Of a stretch of DNA of 23,296 nucleotides, positions 20,583-23,296 are shown one piece after another; the first letter of the stretch is position 1, and each line of letters opens with the position of its first letter. This DNA comes from a virus. The notes under the pieces were generated by a model, which saw only the letters and a program-made list of their open reading frames with translations, had not been told where the DNA came from and searched no databases. Location: the IMG/VR virus record IMGVR_UViG_3300023176_002025, positions 1 to 23,296 of that record; one strand, 5' to 3'. Made by a program: the position numbers and the translations under genes.

Positions 20583-23296
20583 AACTGACACTTTTGAAAC
20601 ACAAAGAGTCAAAATTAATCAAATTGGTGCTCAAATATTTGATGTTACCCAAGGTGGTAGTGATCTTGCTACTGGCAATTTAAAGTTGGGTGATGGTACA
20701 CGAACTGCTCCATCCCTAGCATTTACTTCCGATGCTTCTCTTGGAATTTATAAACCTCAAGATGGATATTTTGGGTATGTATATTCTGGGAGAAAATTAT
20801 TAGATATTTCACCAGAGACTTTTATTTCATATCAGGATATTGTTTTACAACAAAAAATTATTGATGGATCGACATTATCTTTGAATAGTGGTGGATCTAA
20901 CTATGATCCTGGTGTATATTCAAATATCAGTCTTACTGGAGGAACTGGTTTTGGTGCATTATCCAACATTACTGTTGTAGATTATTCTGGCACGATTACC
21001 AATAGCGGAGCAAATTACACTCCAGGATCTTATGTTCTAGTCCCTCTTGATGGTGGCAATGGAACAGGAGCAGAAGCATCATTTGTAATTGATGATATTG
21101 ATGGTGATATTTTAGACGTTGGTAATGGATATATCCCTGGTGTTTATCCTGCTGTTCCTCTAACAGGTGGATCTGGAACTGGTGCTGAAGCAGAAATAAC
21201 CATTACAGGTACTGTTAGTATCACGACAACAGTATCTAATGCTGGCACTGGATATACAGATGGTTCTTATCCTGCTGTATTGTTATTCAACGAACCGACA
21301 CAAACTTTTACAGTTACTGTTATTGCTAATCCTGGTTCTGCACCACCAGATAATGTATACCAAATTGATGGTAATACTCAAGCAACTCTATCCCTAACAA
21401 AAGGAAATACTTATTGGTTTGATGTTTCCGATGCTAGTAATGCTGAACACCCATTCGTTCTGCAGTTGAGTGATGGATCCCCACTTCCAGCAGATCAATA
21501 TGCCATTTCTCAAAATGGATCTGGTGGAAATAGTGGATCATATATCGAATTAGTAATTAAACCAGATGCTACAGAATCTCAATTAAAATATGATTGTGCA
21601 GTGCATCCAAATATGGGTGCTGGAATTAATTTATCTACAGGAACTTTAGGAGATTATGGCAATGGTGCCGTAGCACAAATTGATGTTTCTAGTGGATCAG
21701 TTACAAATTTCACGATTGTTACTGCAGGAGATGATTACAAAACTTCAGATATTTTAAGAATAGGCACAGATATCTTAGGATTTGGAAATGGATTTTCTGC
21801 AACTATCACTAATATTACATATGATGGTATAGTATCTGCTATTACCGTTACAGATCCAGGACAAAATTATGCTATTGATGATGTACTGTCATTTTCAAAC
21901 ACCAGTATTGGTGGAACAGGTTCTGGATTTAGTTATACTGTAACTACAAATCCAGGTATTTTAACTGAAATCACTTTAAGTCAATATGGAACTGGATATC
22001 AACTCAATGATGTACTCTTCTTACCAGAAGAAGTAACAAACGTCTCTACTTCATTAAATGGAAGTATTGATGGACTTACTACCACTCTATCTACTGGATC
22101 CACAAATATAACAGTTACCGACACTGCTGGTATTTCTGCTGGAATGATTGTGTTTACTCAGCAGGGAAGCACAGGAACTTTAGACCCAGAAACTGTAGTC
22201 CAAAGCGTAGTTAGTTCAACTGTTATCGAATTATCACTAGCTCCAACTGGAGATGGAGCAGCAACTTTATCTTTTAATACACAAGAACCATCATCTTCCA
22301 TTACACTACCTTCAACCGCTGGAATATTTGTTGGATATGAAATAGTTAAATTATCTGGTAGTGGAGTTTTAGATGCAAATACTACTGTAACTTCGGTAGA
22401 TACTAACACAAACATCATTGGATTGTCTGCAAACGCACTTGTTCCTGGACCTGTTGTTTTGGAATTTGTTCCACCTTATGGAAAAGTTACACAAAGAGCA
22501 GAATACACTATCCAAGATCTTGGCACCGTTTCTTCAGTAACATTATCAGATGGTGGTATTGGATATTCGGAACTTGATAATTTATCTGTAAATCCTTTAG
22601 ATCTAACACAAGATATCACATATCTTGTTACAAATAAGAATATACAGACACTAACTTTCAATCCACCACTATCTGCAGGAACAATTTCTGTAGGTGATGA
22701 AGTTAGATTATCGGACAGAGATGTTGTTACATTTACTATAGATACAAGTCCAATACTCAATCCAACAACTGTTGGTCCCCTATCGACAACTTTATCAAAT
22801 TCTTCGGCAACGATCACAGTTTCTAATACCAGTGGTATTTCTGCTGGAATGTTAGTAGCACAAGATTCTAATGACACTGGACTATTGGATTTTGCTACTA
22901 CTGTTCTTAGTGTGGATAGTTCCACTACTTTAACACTTTCATTAACTCCAATTGTATCTGGAGCAGCAAATTTAACTTTTGCCACAAATGAATCTGGATC
23001 TTATAATAATATAGCATCATCTTCAAGTGGATCTGGAACTGGGGCAACATTTAATGTTGTTAGATCTCCAGACGGAGTAGTTGCAACAGTTCAATTAAAT
23101 TCTGGTGGAAAATTTTACTTACAAAATGATACCATAACTATCTCTGGATCTGATGTTGGTGGATCTTCACCAACTCATGATATTGTGCTAACAGTTTCTT
23201 CTGTATTAGAACTTCAAAATAGCACTGTATATGAAACTATTTTATCAGGGTCGGACATTTCTGGTATTAGAATTGATGCTGGAACATATGCTGATA
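20560..23296 (+). CDS. Tail-fibre-like virion protein with a cupredoxin-like domain (3' end outside window)
   Basis: From ATG 20560 (MPAIQVARTDTFETQRVKIN) the frame is open to the window edge, 912 codons so far. Residues about 43-90 (GDGTRTAPSLAFTSDASLGI, YKPQDGYFGYVYSGRKLLDI) match a motif common in phage tail fibres (A-P-S-hydrophobic-x-F ... D-x-x-x-G-I-Y-x-P). Residues 107-250 are GGxGY-type modules, about 248-361 a cupredoxin-like domain with candidate copper ligands H297, C346, H349 and M352, about 365-492 more GGxGY modules, and about 507-812 three GISAGM-type units around another GGxGY segment. AGAGAG (20544-20549) ten bases upstream is a possible ribosome-binding site, inside the previous gene, and the 23-base overlap suggests coupling. 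The fibre assignment rests on the N-terminal motif and context; no receptor-binding tip or chaperone domain is visible because the C-terminus is missing. Confidence 0.88.
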   Translation, partial: MPAIQVARTDTFETQRVKINQIGAQIFDVTQGGSDLATGNLKLGDGTRTAPSLAFTSDASLGIYKPQDGYFGYVYSGRKLLDISPETFISYQDIVLQQKIIDGSTLSLNSGGSNYDPGVYSNISLTGGTGFGALSNITVVDYSGTITNSGANYTPGSYVLVPLDGGNGTGAEASFVIDDIDGDILDVGNGYIPGVYPAVPLTGGSGTGAEAEITITGTVSITTTVSNAGTGYTDGSYPAVLLFNEPTQTFTVTVIANPGSAPPDNVYQIDGNTQATLSLTKGNTYWFDVSDASNAEHPFVLQLSDGSPLPADQYAISQNGSGGNSGSYIELVIKPDATESQLKYDCAVHPNMGAGINLSTGTLGDYGNGAVAQIDVSSGSVTNFTIVTAGDDYKTSDILRIGTDILGFGNGFSATITNITYDGIVSAITVTDPGQNYAIDDVLSFSNTSIGGTGSGFSYTVTTNPGILTEITLSQYGTGYQLNDVLFLPEEVTNVSTSLNGSIDGLTTTLSTGSTNITVTDTAGISAGMIVFTQQGSTGTLDPETVVQSVVSSTVIELSLAPTGDGAATLSFNTQEPSSSITLPSTAGIFVGYEIVKLSGSGVLDANTTVTSVDTNTNIIGLSANALVPGPVVLEFVPPYGKVTQRAEYTIQDLGTVSSVTLSDGGIGYSELDNLSVNPLDLTQDITYLVTNKNIQTLTFNPPLSAGTISVGDEVRLSDRDVVTFTIDTSPILNPTTVGPLSTTLSNSSATITVSNTSGISAGMLVAQDSNDTGLLDFATTVLSVDSSTTLTLSLTPIVSGAANLTFATNESGSYNNIASSSSGSGTGATFNVVRSPDGVVATVQLNSGGKFYLQNDTITISGSDVGGSSPTHDIVLTVSSVLELQNSTVYETILSGSDISGIRIDAGTYAD
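20880..21300 (+). repeat. Tandem GGxGY-type modules before the cupredoxin-like domain
   Basis: Four units in a row: LNSGGSNYDPGVYSNISLTG; ITNSGANYTPGSYVLVPLDG; LDVGNGYIPGVYPAVPLTGG; TVSNAGTGYTDGSYPAVLLF. Linkers are G-x-G-x-G-A-E-A-x. The regular spacing of about 35-45 residues suggests a repetitive beta structure. Confidence 0.7.
21301..21645 (+). other. Cupredoxin-like (blue-copper-type) domain with intact ligand set
   Basis: Residues about 248-361 follow the cupredoxin pattern: TFTVTVIAN, a lysine/glycine turn before NTYWFDVSD, SNAEHPFVLQLSDG carrying a first His (H297, codon 21448-21450), a variable loop, YIELVIKP, then KYDCAVHPNMGAGINL. The last block has Cys346 (21595), His349 (21604) and Met352 (21613), spacing C-x2-H-x2-M, which is the spacing of amicyanin (Cys92, His95, Met98). 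The fold and ligands are read from motif; copper binding is inferred. Confidence 0.72.
21652..22035 (+). repeat. GGxGY-type modules after the cupredoxin-like domain
   Basis: The units are NFTIVTAGDDYKTSDILRIG, ITVTDPGQNYAIDDVLSF and ITLSQYGTGYQLNDVLFL. Here the turn is followed by D-x-L rather than by P-x-V, a subtype distinct from the tandem array at 20880-21300. Confidence 0.6.
22078..22995 (+). repeat. Three GISAGM-type beta units in the fibre-like protein
   Basis: The copies are 22078-22290 (STNITVTDTAGISAGMIV), 22291-22482 (SSITLPSTAGIFVGYEIV) and 22783-22995 (SATITVSNTSGISAGMLV). Each continues with V-x-S-V-x-S/T-x-T-x-I-x-L-S. Copies 1 and 3 share an identical 18-base DNA stretch, GGTATTTCTGCTGGAATG, at 22129-22146 and 22834-22851. 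The segment 22540-22600 between copies 2 and 3 is a GGxGY unit (LSDGGIGYSELDNLSV). A related unit lies in the first giant protein at about 6355-6540. Confidence 0.65.

Noticed and set aside
20880-22035. Possible CRISPR or tandem DNA repeat, given recurring GGATCTGGAACT-like strings
   Set aside because: The recurrences come from Gly-Ser-Gly-Thr codons in protein modules. There is no constant repeat length and there are no spacers.
22476-22985. 169-codon open frame on the minus strand
   Set aside because: It lies opposite the fibre-like gene, has low-complexity composition mirroring the sense repeats, and shows no recognisable motif or promoter.

Overview
This window looks like part of the late virion-structure cluster of a T4-like (contractile-tailed) phage, most likely a marine cyanophage or a close relative. 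Five features point there. (1) A clear homologue of T4 baseplate wedge protein gp8 lies in the middle. (2) Perfect T4-type late promoter boxes (TATAAATA) stand in front of it. (3) All genes are on one strand and tightly packed. (4) The DNA is AT-rich and favours AGA arginine codons. (5) The very long, modular beta-rich proteins with GGxGY-type repeats are of a kind familiar from marine T4-like phages. The host cannot be read from the sequence. No tRNA, integrase, insertion sequence, CRISPR array or host-derived metabolic gene was seen.

Layout: 1-10251 is the 3' part (at least 3416 codons) of a giant virion protein whose start lies upstream of the window. It sits where T4 has gene 7. A 54-base gap with stacked late promoter boxes leads to gene 8 (10306-12123). 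A strong intrinsic terminator (12141-12170) and a second late promoter (12178-12184) separate gene 8 from a second giant gene (12219-20357, 2712 aa), which carries a DUF4815-like N-terminus. Nine bases later comes a 71-residue coiled-coil protein (20367-20582). Its end overlaps a tail-fibre-like gene (20560 onward) that runs off the right edge with at least 912 codons visible. No gene-free stretch exceeds 100 bases.

How the parts fit: these are probably all baseplate-periphery or tail-fibre components made late in infection. The gp7-position protein and gp8 would belong to the baseplate wedge region. The DUF4815 protein, the small coiled-coil protein and the fibre-like protein form one transcription unit and may assemble together. 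Several small beta modules recur across all four large proteins, which suggests growth by module shuffling.

The points most worth a second look are: a cupredoxin-like domain with a complete His/Cys/His/Met copper-ligand set inside the fibre-like protein; a hairpin that overlaps the second late promoter and ends one base before the ribosome-binding site, an arrangement resembling the read-through silencing of some T4 late genes; a YHYH-like domain that has lost its namesake histidines; and a codon-usage contrast between conserved cores and inserted modules.
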